From positions 620,001-684,000 of the forward strand of contig NC_052481.1 of NCBI RefSeq assembly GCF_009730915.1: 64,000 nt of DNA, given 5' to 3'. This DNA is from Dioscorea cayenensis subsp. rotundata (taxonomy: Eukaryota; Streptophyta; Magnoliopsida; Dioscoreales; Dioscoreaceae). Shown piece after piece: positions 1 to 13,066 of the stretch. The stretch's first letter is position 1. The number at the start of each line of letters is the position of its first letter. The notes under the pieces are model-generated. The model ran no database searches and was not told the DNA's origin. It worked only from the letters and a program-made list of their open reading frames with translations. Position numbers and translations under genes: made by a program.

Positions 1-50
1 AAACCGGCTTGATGTTATCTGCAAAATCATTTAATTGACTTTTTGTTTAG

Positions 51-116
51 ATGAAGGCTTTGATGATGCAGACAGTGATGGATTATGGACAAACAGCAAC
101 GAGTCTTATTTATACA
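51..116 (+). CDS. possible upstream exon of the DUF1336 gene
   Basis: A candidate 66-bp internal exon lies between an acceptor (TTTGTTTAG, ending at 50) and a possible donor (GTTAAAG at 117). Read from the third base it gives an acidic peptide containing DEGFDDADSDGLW, open until just past the donor. Acidic linkers of this kind are common ahead of the C-terminal domain in EDR2-type proteins. It is on the same strand as the downstream gene, but about 2.4 kb away across a repeat-filled intron. The link is inference, and the ATG at 51 need not be a start codon. Confidence 0.3.
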
Positions 117-1327
117 GTTAAAGGATGTCCTCTAAATGCTCATAGATTCCATAGTGCGGCAATGTATTCACATTATTCATCCACAGACATATGGAAAAAA
201 AAATTAGAGGCATTTAATATCTTTTGGATCAAATTTTTAGCTTTGAAGAATGCTTTGATTTGTTTTTCTTCTCTTTATAGTTTTTGAGTTTTTATTTGAG
301 CCCATAAACAGCCTTAATTCAAAACATCTATTTTAAAAAAAATTAGGTGCATACTGTAGCATGCAGGACATGCTTGAAAAAAGCTTCCTTTTTTTATTGT
401 TTTGTAGATGATAATATTGTATGGAATCTCGTAGATGATGGGCTTAGGAGCCCGTTCTGTCTTTTTTAGGCTTAGTAGCTGACACAATTGTGTATTCCTC
501 GTTGCATCTTCCATAAGAGATCAAGAAAATTTCTTGTCTATGTTCCACATATCAATTATTTTCTTAATAGCTATGGTGATATGATACAACAAAAGATAAA
601 GGGTGGAGGTTCTCTAGTTTAGGTTAGGTTTCTAGTGGCTCTGTGAATGCTCCTTCTGATTTCTTTATCCTCTTACTGGTGCTTGTATGAAATGATGTTT
701 TTATCCTTGCAATCCTGCTTAAAAATATGGTGTTTTGTTTCACTATTATGAATTCAATTTTTTACAATGTCATAATCTCACAAAAATTGCTAACAGACTT
801 GTTTTAACTTTCCTTGTTGTAGTTGATATAAAATACATTATAATTTATTCTACTGAAGTTCCATCTAATTTATTAGATGTTGCATTATGCCTTGCGTTTC
901 TGAACTTATATATTGTACATCAATTACTCATGTTCTGCAAATCACCACAATCTCACACACGGGACATATACATGGACACATGCAGAGATTGAACCTTTCA
1001 CTGTGGAAGTTTTGAGAAGAACACAAATGATTCTCGAAACTCTACTCACCAGAAACACCCAAAACCAATGAATACTCCAGATCTGTTAGAAAGAAAAAGC
1101 TCTGGTAGCCTATATATATATATATGTATAGTTTACATAAATTTAAGTATAATAAGAAAACAAACTTTGCTGTTGTGCAATGAGTAGGGACGTATCCCAT
1201 CAAATCCCTCCACTGCCACCACAATTTTCTTCACTTTAACTTTTCCTCATCTTTCCTTCAAGCTGGGTGTTTCGAGCTGGGCCATTAGTCAGTTGTCTAA
1301 AAATCCAAACATGTAACTATTGCTTTA

Positions 1328-2115
1328 ATTTCTTTTTACTTTTGGGGAGTAAAATTTGAGCTATTATAGAGCTCCTGTTAGATTTACTAATGTCCATGCA
1401 AAATGGTAAACTAAATTCAATCTATCACGTGGCAGCTATTGGCTTGTGTAACTTTACTTGAAAAGGCAAGATAACATTTGAACCAGAGGATGGACAATGT
1501 ATCCCCATCTGATGAATGTATTTGTAATTTCTTTTTACTTTTGGGGAGCAAAATTTGAGCTATTATAGAGCTCCTATTAGATTTACTAATGTCCATGAAA
1601 ATGGTAAACTTAATTCAAATTATCACGTGGGAGCTATTGGCTTGTGTAACTTTACTTGAAAAGGCAAGATAACATTTGAACCGGAGGATAGGCAATGTAT
1701 CCTCATCTGATGAATGTATTTGTAATTTCTTTTTACTTTTGGGGAGCAAAATTTGAGCTATTATAGAGCTCCTATTAGATTTACTATTGTCCATGAAAAT
1801 GGTAAACTAAATTCAAACTATCACATGGCAGCTATTGGCTTGTGTAACTTTACTTGAAAAGTCTAGATAACATTTGAACCGGAGGATGGGCAATGTATTG
1901 CCATCTGATGAATGTATTTGTAATTTCTTTTTACTTTTGGGGAGCAAAATTTGAGCTATTATAGAGCTCCTATTAGATTTACTAATGTCCGTGAAAATGG
2001 TAAACTAAATTCAAACTATCACGTGGCAGCTATTGGCTTGTGTAACTTTACTTGAAAAGACAAGATAACATTTGAATTGGAGGATGGGCAATGGATGATG
2101 AATATATTTGAATTT
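1328..2115 (+). repeat. ~198-bp tandem repeat, four copies
   Basis: Four head-to-tail copies start at about 1328, 1527, 1725 and 1923 (spacing 199, 198, 198). Each begins AATTTCTTTTTACTTTTGGGG and carries the landmarks GAGCTATTATAGAGCTCCT, TCACGTGGCAGCTATTGG and AACATTTGAACCGGAGGAT. The copies differ by scattered substitutions; the last is shortened at its 3' end. The array lies in what appears to be a long intron of the DUF1336 gene. Each unit holds a CACGTG-type G-box, mutated in copy 3. Confidence 0.9.
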
Positions 2116-2526
2116 TTAGGTTGTGAGAAATTTATATAATTGTCATCATTGATTTTGTTCCATAAGAGACCCCATGAATCTTGCAGCCTAGTATGTTTTG
2201 CTTGCCAAGTTTTTACCAGAGCTTAAACAATGACTGGAAATTTTTATAATTGGCAGCAAGAGAATTACGTTTTGCTATCGCTGTCATTCTTTTGATATCC
2301 TCTTATGAAGCCTTGAGTTACTTGTTCTCACTCCAACGTGCACTAATTTGAACAATTTGAGTGCCACTAACCTGCTTTTGGTCTATTTAAATTAAGCCAA
2401 TGATCTTGTATAGGAATTAATGCATATCTGTATGCTCAAAATATATAATAACCTGCATCGACTAAAATAAAGCTCTCTTTTTACAAATACTTGCATCTTG
2501 ATTTTATGTAGGTAATTCTCTTCAAG

Positions 2527-3658
2527 ATTACTCTTGTTTAACATGGCTTGTTCAGATGCTGAGGGAAATGGTGAATGGATTGAGAGAGTGAAAACTAAAG
2601 GTGCAGTTCCACTTTTGGATCCAGAGAATTGTCCCAATGGTTGGGCTACCCCACCAGGTGACAAGTTTATGGTCAGAGGTCCTGATTACTTGTCAAATAA
2701 GGTGAAAATTCCCGGTGGGGAATACCTTCTGAAGCCTCTTGGATTTGATTGGATCAAAGGTTCAACGAAAATTAGTGAGGTATTGAACAATCAAAACCAT
2801 CGTGTGAGGAAAGCTGTCGATGATGAAGTTGTTGCTGGTGGCAGACCCTTTGTCTGGGCTTTCAATTTGCAAATCCCATGCAAAGATAATTACAGTGCTA
2901 TTGCTTATTTCTTCTCACCTGATTCGGTAGAAGAGGGATCTCTTATGGATAAATTTCTAAAGGGTGATGATTCTTTCCGGAATTCAAGGCTTAAATTGAT
3001 AGCGAACATTGTAAAAGGTCCTTGGATTGTCCGGACTGCTGTAGGTGAGCAGGCCATCTGTATATTAGGAAGAGCACTTACCTGCAAGTATGTTTTTGGT
3101 GCAAATTTCATTGAAGTAGATGTCGATATCGGATCATCAATGGTTGCTAATGCTATTGTCCACTTGGCGTTTGGTTCTGTCACTACATTAACTGTAGATT
3201 TGGCATTTCTCATTGAGAGCCAAACAGAGTTGGAGCTCCCGGAAAGAATTCTGGGAGCTGTAAGATTCTCAGAACTAAATCCGGCTTCTGCTGCCCTCTA
3301 TGAGCCACAATCTGAAGAAAGTTTTGAAACCCCGCAATCACCTCTTCCGTTGAGATTGTGGAAATCGATCGGGCAAGGTTTCTCAAACCTGCTACACACA
3401 GGTAATCAAGATAGTCCAACCTCCCCAGAAGCTGTCAATGGCAGTCCAGTTGGTGAAGATGGCATTGAAAATATGAACAACACAACAAGAAATGGTAATA
3501 CTGATGCCACTTATACATTTCATACTCTCACAAAAACCAAGCTCTATTCTAAATTCACTTTCATATTTGCTTGTCTAATTTTCTTCAATTTCTACGCATG
3601 TTTTATTGATATTCGATACGTTATAATGTTTCAGTAAAATTTTCTTGCAGATCCTTGA
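2527..3658 (+). CDS. EDR2-like protein, C-terminal DUF1336 domain (3' part of gene)
   Basis: This is the 3' part of a plant gene with the EDR2 C-terminal domain (DUF1336). I place the exon start at 2527, after the acceptor TCTTCAAG, because the frame carries a stop at 2513-2515. The main exon runs to 3494; a short last exon (3651-3658), after TTCTTGCAG, ends the protein within three codons. Without splicing, the frame stays open to 3637. Visible family features are a conserved start (WIERVKTKGAVPLLDPENC), then NGWATPPGD, FMVRGPDY, KPLGFDWIKG and FNLQIPC, and the late block VDVDIGSSMVANAIVHLAFG. The tail is Ser/Pro-rich and low in complexity. Arabidopsis EDR2 is a negative regulator of powdery-mildew resistance whose PH and START domains bind lipid; neither domain is visible here, so the protein could be EDR2-like or one of the shorter DUF1336 proteins. 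The N-terminal part must lie in or before the window start. Confidence 0.85.
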
Positions 3659-5249
3659 TTGCTTATCCTCCAAGAACTCACCTTGCTGATCAATCAGTCA
3701 CATGTAATGTTAATTTTCTTCAAATTGATTTGGCAAAGAATCCCTGTGCTTTTGTACGTTATTTTGTGATGATTTACTCATTCTAGGTTTAGATTCAGAA
3801 CATTGAATTATTCAGTGCATTATTATGTACAAAATCCCCCCCAAAAAAAAAAGTTTGTTTATATGGTATTGTTCCAGTGGTGCACACTAAGATTTTTTTT
3901 TTCTTCTTTTTCTTGAGACTGTAAATGAATTATTATTATTTTTTTGACATAAAAGTAAGACAATGTTGATTATTTAATATTTTCCCAAGTAGATACAACA
4001 TTGACTATGATTTTAACATAAAATCACTCTGTTTCTATTGGACATAGAATTCTATTGATCATAGGTTTTGGTTCTTGGTTTTTAAGGAAAAGAAAAATTA
4101 TAAAGTTTGAAGATTATTATGACTATAACTCTCTATGGCAGGTAGCTCATAGGTGATTGAGAAAATTAATGGAAATATTTGGATGAAAAGGATTGGGCAT
4201 AGTTTTGTTCATCAATCAAAAGTTCTTGTTCTTCAATCACTGTAAATTATAAATTATAAGTTTTTGATAAAAATGAAGAAAAATGTCTACATCTCTCCAC
4301 TGTTTCTTTTTTATAGAACCCCATCAGTCAATAATATAGTTTTTTTTTAATATTTTTTTTATTTAAACTTTTCTTAGTCTAGGAAAAACAAAGGTTGGAG
4401 TACACAGCTAGGAAAGCCAATATCTTGAAATTATAGAAAATTACACTGCCTTTAACAATGGTCTTTGCCATAAGGAGGTGAGCAGTTTTAAAATAATAAT
4501 AATAATAATTTTCTATATTCATTTTTTAAAAATTTGGAAAACTCTCTGAACATCACTATGGGGCTCTTTCTTTTATTTCTGTTGAATTAAAAAAATAATA
4601 ATAATAATTTGATGTGTGGTTGGAAAATAAATAAATATTAATGAAATAATTTAGTTTTTTTTTAAAAGCAAACTTAATTAATATTTTTTTAATGGATTAG
4701 AGGGTGAAAATGGCAAAATGAAAGAAAGACAAACGAGAGGACAAGAACCTGCAAAACATTTTTCAATTAGAAAAAAAAAAATGAGAAATTGAGAAAATGA
4801 ACCATTTGTTCCTCTTGATTAACTTCATTGAAGCATGCCAATAAGTTGTGTTCTTTCAAACCGAAACCAATAATACTTTGCCAATCAACTCAAATTACTT
4901 ATTTAACTAATTAAAAGATATACTGGGTATATACTTGAATAACACAATTTTCTTTTACCAAATAATTTTACTGATTTGACCTTTTGAAAGTTGGTAATGA
5001 TATGGACCCGGTGAAAAAGTTAAAAAAGATTAACAACAATTTGAATAATCCATTCGGTAAAACCAAAATTTCAGAATTATTTGTTATATGTAGTGTATGG
5101 CATATACATACATATTAATAATAGAATCTATATATAATTATGTGATCTTCTAGAGGATATACAATTATGGGAGGGTTTGCATGCTCGGCAAACTCTATCT
5201 AAACATTAAATTTTATAACTATATATATATAATAATAATATGTTTTCTA
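3659..5249. other. AT-rich intergenic DNA
   Basis: There is no supported gene here. The sequence is mostly A/T tracts and short ATA/AAT simple repeats, for example near 4490-4510 and 4590-4610. The first few hundred bases probably include the 3' UTR of the DUF1336 gene. Confidence 0.6.
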
Positions 5250-5250
5250 A

Positions 5251-5394
5251 GGACGTTCCCACAGACAACCGTTAGATCACTCATCTAACCAATATTGTTT
5301 TATTACTATCACTAACCCTACTTTCAGGGTTATAGTTATAATAAAATAACAGTCGTTAGATGATGATGATCTAACGGTTGATGTGAAACATCCC
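5251..5394. mobile_element. MITE-like inverted-repeat element (~145 bp)
   Basis: The left arm from 5251 (GGACGTTCCCACAGACAACC, then GTTAGATCAC) is close to the reverse complement of the right arm ending at 5394 (GATCTAACGGTTGATGTGAA, then ACATCCC). The arms are about 38-40 bp with a few mismatches and could fold into a long hairpin. I see no clear target-site duplication, so the superfamily is not assigned. Confidence 0.5.
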
Positions 5395-6299
5395 CAGATT
5401 TATTAAATCTAAAAACATCCCTAGATTACTGGCCCTCTATATGTATATATATCTTTATTTCATTCCATATTAGTAAACTAGGGAAGATGAACATATATGT
5501 CAGTGTGAAAGGTGTTAATTGCTAATAATTATACAAATAAATTAAAATAAAATATTAATTCTCAAAATAAATAAATTAATAAATAAATAAGACTCTTTTA
5601 TGTAACAAGATTGAGACACACATTCATCAAAACTAAACACACGAGATTAGAGCCCATTAAAGGTTGTGCATTCAGGGAAAAATGCAGGGAATGAAAAAGG
5701 AGAAAATAAAAACACATGAAAAATGTTGGAAAGGAAAACAAGATTTTTTTTTTTTTAAAGTTATGATAATACATATTTACACATTTAAAGTTTAAACTCA
5801 ACTGTCTTTCATATTACAAGATTGATGAAGTTTTACTGTACCAAAAAATAAATCAATAAATAAAAAAAATATAAAATAAAATAAAATATCAATTTAAATT
5901 CTTCAGAATTAAACATGTAATATCAGTACTGCATAGGAGTATATGTGCAAAAACAACAACAACAACAACCAAGTCATTGCTAGAAGCAAATAGGAACTTA
6001 ACTTCCAAAATATCCCCAGGTTCCTGCTACAAACACAATCAAGTCCATATTTGAATAATTATCATTGAATCCATCGCTAATGAAGAAGAATAGTTTAGTA
6101 ACCAAAAACAAACAAACAAAATGAACTACAAAACTCATTAAACAATCAATCAAAATAATATTTTGATCCCATTTATTCAAACATTTCAAAAGTGCATGCA
6201 AACATGAAGAGAAGCATATCCTGTGCATATACTTTTTTACCTGAACTTCTATATAAACCACTGCTCTCAAATTTTCAGTTAGTCTCCTCATTTGCATGC
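5395..6299. promoter_or_regulatory. upstream region of the ABCB gene
   Basis: No coding exon is supported here. The sequence is AT-rich with A-tracts and an (AAC)n run near 5950-5970. The 300 bp before the start codon at 6300 presumably hold the core promoter and 5' UTR. The frame is open upstream from 6192, so a longer N-terminus is possible but looks unlike the family. Confidence 0.35.
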
Positions 6300-9200
6300 A
6301 TGAAGACAATGGGTACTCTTCAAGAAAAAGGTAATAAAGAAGAAGCCAAGTCATTGCCGTTTCACAGGTTGCTCAGCTATGCAGATACCTTGGATTGGTT
6401 GTTTATGTTGCTCGGGACATTGGGATCAGTCGTGCATGGCATGGCGCAGCCCGTTGGGTACTTGCTGCTTGGCAAGGCTCTCGATGCATACGGGAACAAC
6501 GCAGGTAATGAGAAAGAAATGGTGCCTGCACTGGAAAAGGTAAGCATTTCTTGTGTATTAGTGTTTTAAGAGAAGCTTCAAAGTTGCACTAATGGATGGT
6601 TGAGTTTGATGATTCAAATTAGGTTGTGCCCTACGTTTGGTACATGGCCATTGCAACTCTTCCTGCCGGAATGCTAGGTAACAATTCAATCGTCTTTTTT
6701 TTTTTTAAATAAAATAGTGCCGGCATAAAATCATAACACATAAACACAAAAGTCTCAGATTTCTTGATTTCAGTATTTCCACAATTAGATCTAGATTTAC
6801 TTTGGGAAAAACATGGCTTCATAAGTTCAGAAGTCTAACATGAAATGTCTTGATTTGGATCATAAATAATTTAAAAGATGAGGACATCTGATGCATAATT
6901 ATCAATCTCAGCAAAATGATGGTGCAAACTTTTATAAACCGGCACAGTTTTGGTACTATCAAAGGTTTGTGTCTAATGCGTGAGAATACAAATATATATA
7001 TATAGAAAGCAAGAAAGAAAGAAAGAGGAAACTATCTCTGAGAAACAATTTTCGCTTGTTATCTTCTCTCATTAATTTTATTAGAATTTTGTGCATGTGG
7101 AAGCTTTAACGTGACAAACATGAACATTGCAGAAATATCATCATGGATGTACACAAGCGAACGACAATTAGCACGTTTGAGATTAGCATTTCTAAGGGCA
7201 GTTCTAAGTCAAGATATAGAAGCTTTTGATACTGAATTGACCATGGGCAAAATAATCACTGGAGTAACAAGCAATATGAGCATCATACAAGATGCAATTG
7301 GTGAGAAGGTGAGCTATTTACTATGCAATAGAACTAATCATGAACTCCAACTTGGTGAGCATTATCTCAAGTACAAAAAATAAAAATAAAATAAATAATG
7401 AAGAAGAAGAAGAAGAAGAAGAAAGTACCTTCTAAATATTATAGAGAACTGATATGCTTAACTTTTTGTAGTTGGGCCATTTCATCTCGAGCTTCTCGAC
7501 TTTATTTGTTGGAATCATCATTGCTTTTATCTGCTGCTGGCAAGTAGCCATGCTCACTTTGATTGTGGTGCCCCTGGTCCTTGCTGTTGGAGGTACATAT
7601 ACTGCTAAGATGAATAAGATTTCAGCAACAAGAATGAAGTATCTGTCCGAAGTGACAACCATGGTAGAAGAGGTACTTACAGCTTAAAACAAAATGTACT
7701 CAATACATCTATCATCATATTCGTATATAAGAAAACTATGAACCCTTCAGTAACAGGTGAACACATCAAAGTGTAGTGTTCCCCAGAGAAAATTGGTTCT
7801 TATAGGAATTTATATTTCATCATGAAGCACCTAACGTTTTGAAACATTCATGCATACAGACATTAACTCAAATCAAGACAGTTTTCTCCTTTGTTGGCGA
7901 AAATAGCATGACCAAGTCCTTTGCCATGTTCATGGAGAAGCAATACACGATGTGCAAGAAAGAGGCAATAATAAAAGGAATTGGAATGGGCCTGTTTCAA
8001 GCAGTGACATTCTGCTCATGGGCATTGATTGTTTGGGTGGGTGCAGTTGCAGTATCAGCACATAAATCTCAAGGGGGTGAGACATTAGCTGCAGTAATGA
8101 GCATCCTCTTTGGAGCAATGTACTTGTCCCAAAATCAATTTTTCATTTGTAACCAGTGTAAATTACCATGCATCTGAATCTTGCTAAAATAAAATTGCAG
8201 ATCGATCACTTATGCAGCTCCAGATCTTCAGGTCTTTCGTCAGGCCAAATCTGCAGGACATGAAGTATTTCAAATAATCAACAGGAGACCAGGTATTTGT
8301 CATGACACAAAAGGACAAAAACCGGGGAAGATTGTAGGAGACATTGAAATAAAAGATGTCTATTTTGCCTATCCATCCCGCAAGGATAAGCTCATCCTTC
8401 AAGGACTCTCATTGTACATACCAACAGGAAGAGTTGTTGCGCTGGTGGGTAGCAGTGGATGTGGAAAAAGCACTGTAATTTCTCTACTTGAACGGTTCTA
8501 TGATCCATTATCAGGTTAGCTGCATTTTACATGTCTTACAACTACAAAATCTTATCTGACCGCAAACAACAAAAGTTTGTAGATATTTATTAGTACCCTA
8601 CTCTAGCAGGAATCAACAAGAAATGGAAATAGTGATTAAACACTTGATTAACATAAGAAGGTTCTAATGGCTAATGTTCTTATGTTCATAGACAAATGTC
8701 TTTATGTGGAGTTTTGAGGTCTGATGCTAGACAATTTCACAGGTGGAGTTTTCATTGATGGTTATAACATCAAGGATCTTGACCTAAAATTCCTGAGAAG
8801 GAACATAGCAGCAGTTTCTCAAGAGCCATCCCTCTTTACAGGCACTATTAAGGACAACTTGAAGGTCGGAAACCTGGATGCAAGTGATGACCAGATTGCT
8901 CAAGCAGCATTAACAGCTAATATACACTTATTCATATCTCAGCTTCCAAATCAGTATTCAACAGAGGTAAAAAATTTGGTTAATACCAGATAGTCAGTGG
9001 CAATACAGTTAAGCATATTGAATTCAAAAGATGAAATCATCAACTGATATAACTTTGCAAATTCAGCTCTACTTTCAAGCATTCATTCAAAGAACATTAG
9101 AACCAAATAAGCAAAAAATAATTTGAATAATGAATGACTCACTGTAGGAAGCAAGCATATATGGATAGTTCATGATGATTTTCTTCTTCTAAGTACATAC

Positions 9201-12200
9201 TTGAGATAAAAAAACACTCGATGATACAAAAGTGTCAAATTATTCACTGCCTATAATCTTGAATATAACTCACTATCCAATGTTTATCCATCTATGTAAT
9301 TCAGCTGACATGGCAATTGCAACTCAGGTAGGAGAGAGAGGACTGCAATTATCAGGAGGACAAAGACAAAGAATAGCCATAGCAAGGGCAATGCTAAAAG
9401 ATCCACCAATTCTTCTACTTGATGAGGCAACAAGCGCACTTGATTCAGAGTCAGAGAAGTTGGTTCAAGATGCTCTTGAGAAAGCAATGCAAGGAAGGAC
9501 AGTAATTTTAATTGCCCATAGAATGTCAACAGTGATCAACTCAGATATAATTGTGGTGCTTGAGAATGGAAAAGTAGCACAAAGTGGAACTCATCATGAA
9601 TTGCTAGAGAACAGCAAATTTTACAGCAATTTATTTGAAGCTCAAAATCCAACAAATTTTAAAGAGAGAAACTCCAGGTATGCATACCACTTATATAAAA
9701 GGCATAGGCAAGTAAACTCCTTTCCTTAGAACCACACTTGAGAGTTTCATCCTCATACGGCTGAGCAATTGATTCTTTTGACATCACAATTTAATCAATA
9801 TGAAAAGAATTATAATTTTACAAAATCTATAGGGAACATTTTAACAGCTATGATACATCAGTGTAAGAATCCCACAATCAAAATCAAGGGGGAACACCAA
9901 ATTAATAATTTGAACTACATAAAGTTGTCATCAATTCTTGAGCGCTAAGCAAGTGCCATATATATAATGAAAAACTAGCTGACAATATTCACAACACAAA
10001 TGCACCAAAATGTAGAATCCTAGGAAAAAGGCAAAAGCAACTTATTTTTGCCAAAAGTTCCTAATGATGAAGAATATATTAAAGATCAAATCACAGAAAA
10101 ATGACATGATGTGTATGCTTAAATCTGTATACAAAGCATTGCACATATTTGGTTCAAACTCAGGGAATTATAGAACATAGATTCTGATTTCAATCATTGT
10201 GTACAAATATAAATAATTTGCTGAAAACATCATTTTTTTAATGTTAACAGGGTCATAAATTTTATCAATGAAGGGCAAGATTCCAGCCAGAAGACTTCAG
10301 CACAATACAATAAGAATATTGAACAGTCTATGGAATCAGAAGCCTTGCTCAGGAAGTTGCCAAGGAAAGATGTACAAGAAAGAACGGATACTACTTTCTT
10401 CAGAATTTGGTTTAACTTAAAAAAAATCGACCTTCTTAACATTGCTATAGGTTCTTGTGCTGCAGCTCTATCTGGTATTTCTAAGCCATTATTTGGATTT
10501 TTTATAATCACAATAGGAGTAGCATACTATGAACATGATCCAACAAGGAAAGTAGGGTGGTATTCAGGAATGTTCTCTCTGGTCGGACTGCTTACGTTGT
10601 TTAGCCATATTTTGCAACATTACTTCTACACAATCATAGGCGAGACGGCCATGAAAAACCTTCGGGAATCTCTATTTTCAGGTAAATCATCTAGTTTTAA
10701 CATACTGCCCTTTGTTTTGGCCGTTCAGTATCACATAATACAGACATACTTTGACAATTAGCGAACAAATACCAACTCATCATCCAACCATGACCTAAAT
10801 GGAAGAGAAATATCAATAAATTATATCCTGCTCTAAAAAATGCTGAACTAAAACATTTATGTAGCGCATGTTCCTAAAGATTACATCATGGAAACACACC
10901 TTGAAGACATAAGATGATGAAATTTTCGAAAGACCCAGAAAAACATGTGATCTGCTTGCATTGAAAAACAAACTGAGAATTTAAAAAATGAGGACTTACA
11001 GAAAAATCAGAGGAAAGAAACTCCACTTGATTTTACAATAGATATCATCAGCAAATACAACTATTGGTGCATAACCTAAACTTCCATATACACATTATGA
11101 TGAAATCCATGAACAAGGCAACTGATACTACCAAAAATAACAATTATTCTCTACATTTAGCCATAAAATTTTTAACAAATACTTTGAAATAAACTGCATG
11201 CCCACCCAATAGTGCTCTTTTAGCTTCAATTTCTAACAAAACAATTGAAAGATGTATTCATTTTTGTAACAACTTAGCATATGAAGAACTGCCACAATAT
11301 TGATTTGGGTAGTTTAAAGGGCTTGATATTTCAAATGTCAATGGTACTAATAGGATTTATTTCTCCAATATCTTTACAGCTGTACTTCGTAACGAGCTAG
11401 CTTGGTTTGAAAAACCTGAAAATGCTGCGGCACGTGTTACTTCAAAAATTATCAGCGATACCTCCATGATCAAAACGATTATATCTGACCGGATGTCTGT
11501 GATCGTTCAGTGCGTCTCTTCTATTTTAATAGCAACCACTGTAAGTATAATAGTTAACTGGAGAATGGCATTAGTAGCTTTGGGCGGTTATGCCTTGTCA
11601 CTTCATAGGTGGTCTGGTACAAGCAAAATCAGCAAAAGGCTTTTCAGCAAATGCTAGTGTTAGCACTCAAGAACTTACAGCTCTCACTTCAGAATCAGCT
11701 AGCAATATCAGAACAATAGCTTCCTTCATAAATGAGGAGCAAATACTAGCTAAAGCCAAGGTAGCAGTAAAAGAGCCAATGAAAATTAGCAGGATAGAGA
11801 GTGTTAAATATGGGATCATTCAAGGGGTGTCACTTTGCTTATGGAATATTGCGCATGCTGTTGCCTTGTGGTACACCACAGTTTTGGTTAAGAAGGAACA
11901 AGCAACATTTAAGGATGGAATAAGATCGTATCAGATTTTTTCACTGACAGTTCCATCAATCACTGAGCTATGGACCTTGATCCCCATGGTCATGTCTGCC
12001 ATTAACATACTCAAACCTGTTTTCCAGATCCTTGACCGTGAAACCCAAATTGCACCAGACATCCCAGATATTCCAGACAATGAACAAATTGAAGGCAGGA
12101 TTGAATTTGAACATGTCAGCTTCAACTATCCAACAAGACCAGAACAGCTTGTACTAAGTAACTTCAGTTTAACTATTGAAGCTGGACAAAGAGTTGCCAT

Positions 12201-12864
12201 AGTTGGGCCAAGCGGGGCAGGCAAGTCCTCTATTCTGGCACTTACATTGAGGTTCTATGACCCTTCCAAAGGAAAAATTTCTATCGACATGATAGATATA
12301 AAAGCATACAACCTGAGGTGGTTGAGAAAACAGATAGGGTTGGTGCAACAAGAACCTCCTCTATTTCGTTCTTCAATTAGAGATAATATATGCTATGGTA
12401 ATGAGAGTGCTTCAGAAACTGAAATAGTTAAAGCTGCAATTGAAGCAAATATTCACCATTTCATTACCAACTTGCCTCAAGGATATGATACTTTGGTGGG
12501 AGAAAAGGGCTGCCAACTTTCTGGTGGACAAAAGCAAAGAGTAGCCATCGCACGAGCTCTGGTGAAGAGACCTGCTGTTTTGCTGCTAGATGAAGCTACC
12601 AGTGCACTTGATGGAGAAACAGAAAGGTCAGTCATGAATGCATTAAGACCACAGGAAAGGAGGAAAGGTAACCAACAAGCTAAGGCAACCCAAATTACAG
12701 TCGCACACAGGCTTTCTACAGTGATCAATTCAGACGTGATCATAGTGATGGATAAGGGAAAAGTGATTGAGATGGGTAACCACAAAAGCTTAATGGAAGA
12801 ATCAGGTAGTGCCTACTCGAAATTATTCAATCTCCATAGCCAAACATGTGCAGTTGACCAATGA
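6300..12864 (+). CDS. full-size ABC transporter, subfamily B (ABCB/MDR type), one frameshift
   Basis: This is a TMD-NBD-TMD-NBD exporter of the P-glycoprotein type, expected in the plasma membrane. The ten exons I place are 6300-6539, 6623-6677, 7133-7308, 7472-7672, 7860-8119, 8201-8514, 8743-8966, 9328-9677, 10251-10681 and 11380-12864. All junctions are GT..AG and phases agree, giving about 1244 residues, normal for the family, if one surplus base is ignored. NBD1 shows Walker [10 protein letters not shown] (~res 392), Q-loop SQEPSLF, signature LSGGQRQR and Walker [16 protein letters not shown]2 shows GPSGAGKSS (~1025), [15 protein letters not shown] and [12 protein letters not shown]. Both have H-loops (IAHR, VAHR). 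The N-terminus ([21 protein letters not shown]) resembles plant proteins labelled ABCB19-like. Some relatives move auxin, but the substrate cannot be read here. In TMD2 a TTT at 11579-11581 stands where the family frame needs TT, so the protein as written would end at 11657. Confidence 0.93.
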
Positions 12865-13066
12865 GGTCTTTTAACATTATGAAGCCAAGACAATCCTCAA
12901 CACAACAATCACGTGAGGAAAGTACTTCACATTGTAATCAAATGAAGGTGTGCTTTTACCTTGTTGACTTCCAGCCAGCTTAACTAGTATGATTTTAAAA
13001 GAATTGCAATGTAATAATAATCACCTGATGTGAGGCACACCTTCATAATATCCATATCCACTTCGT
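12865..13066. other. convergent intergenic space (shared 3' ends)
   Basis: These 202 bp separate the stop of the ABCB gene (+) from the stop of the C78 peptidase gene (-). The two 3' UTRs probably overlap or abut. No other gene is seen. Confidence 0.6.

Noticed and set aside
2392..2664. Minus-strand open frames over the DUF1336 gene (also 2905-3419)
   Set aside because: Shadows of the conserved plus-strand coding sequence.
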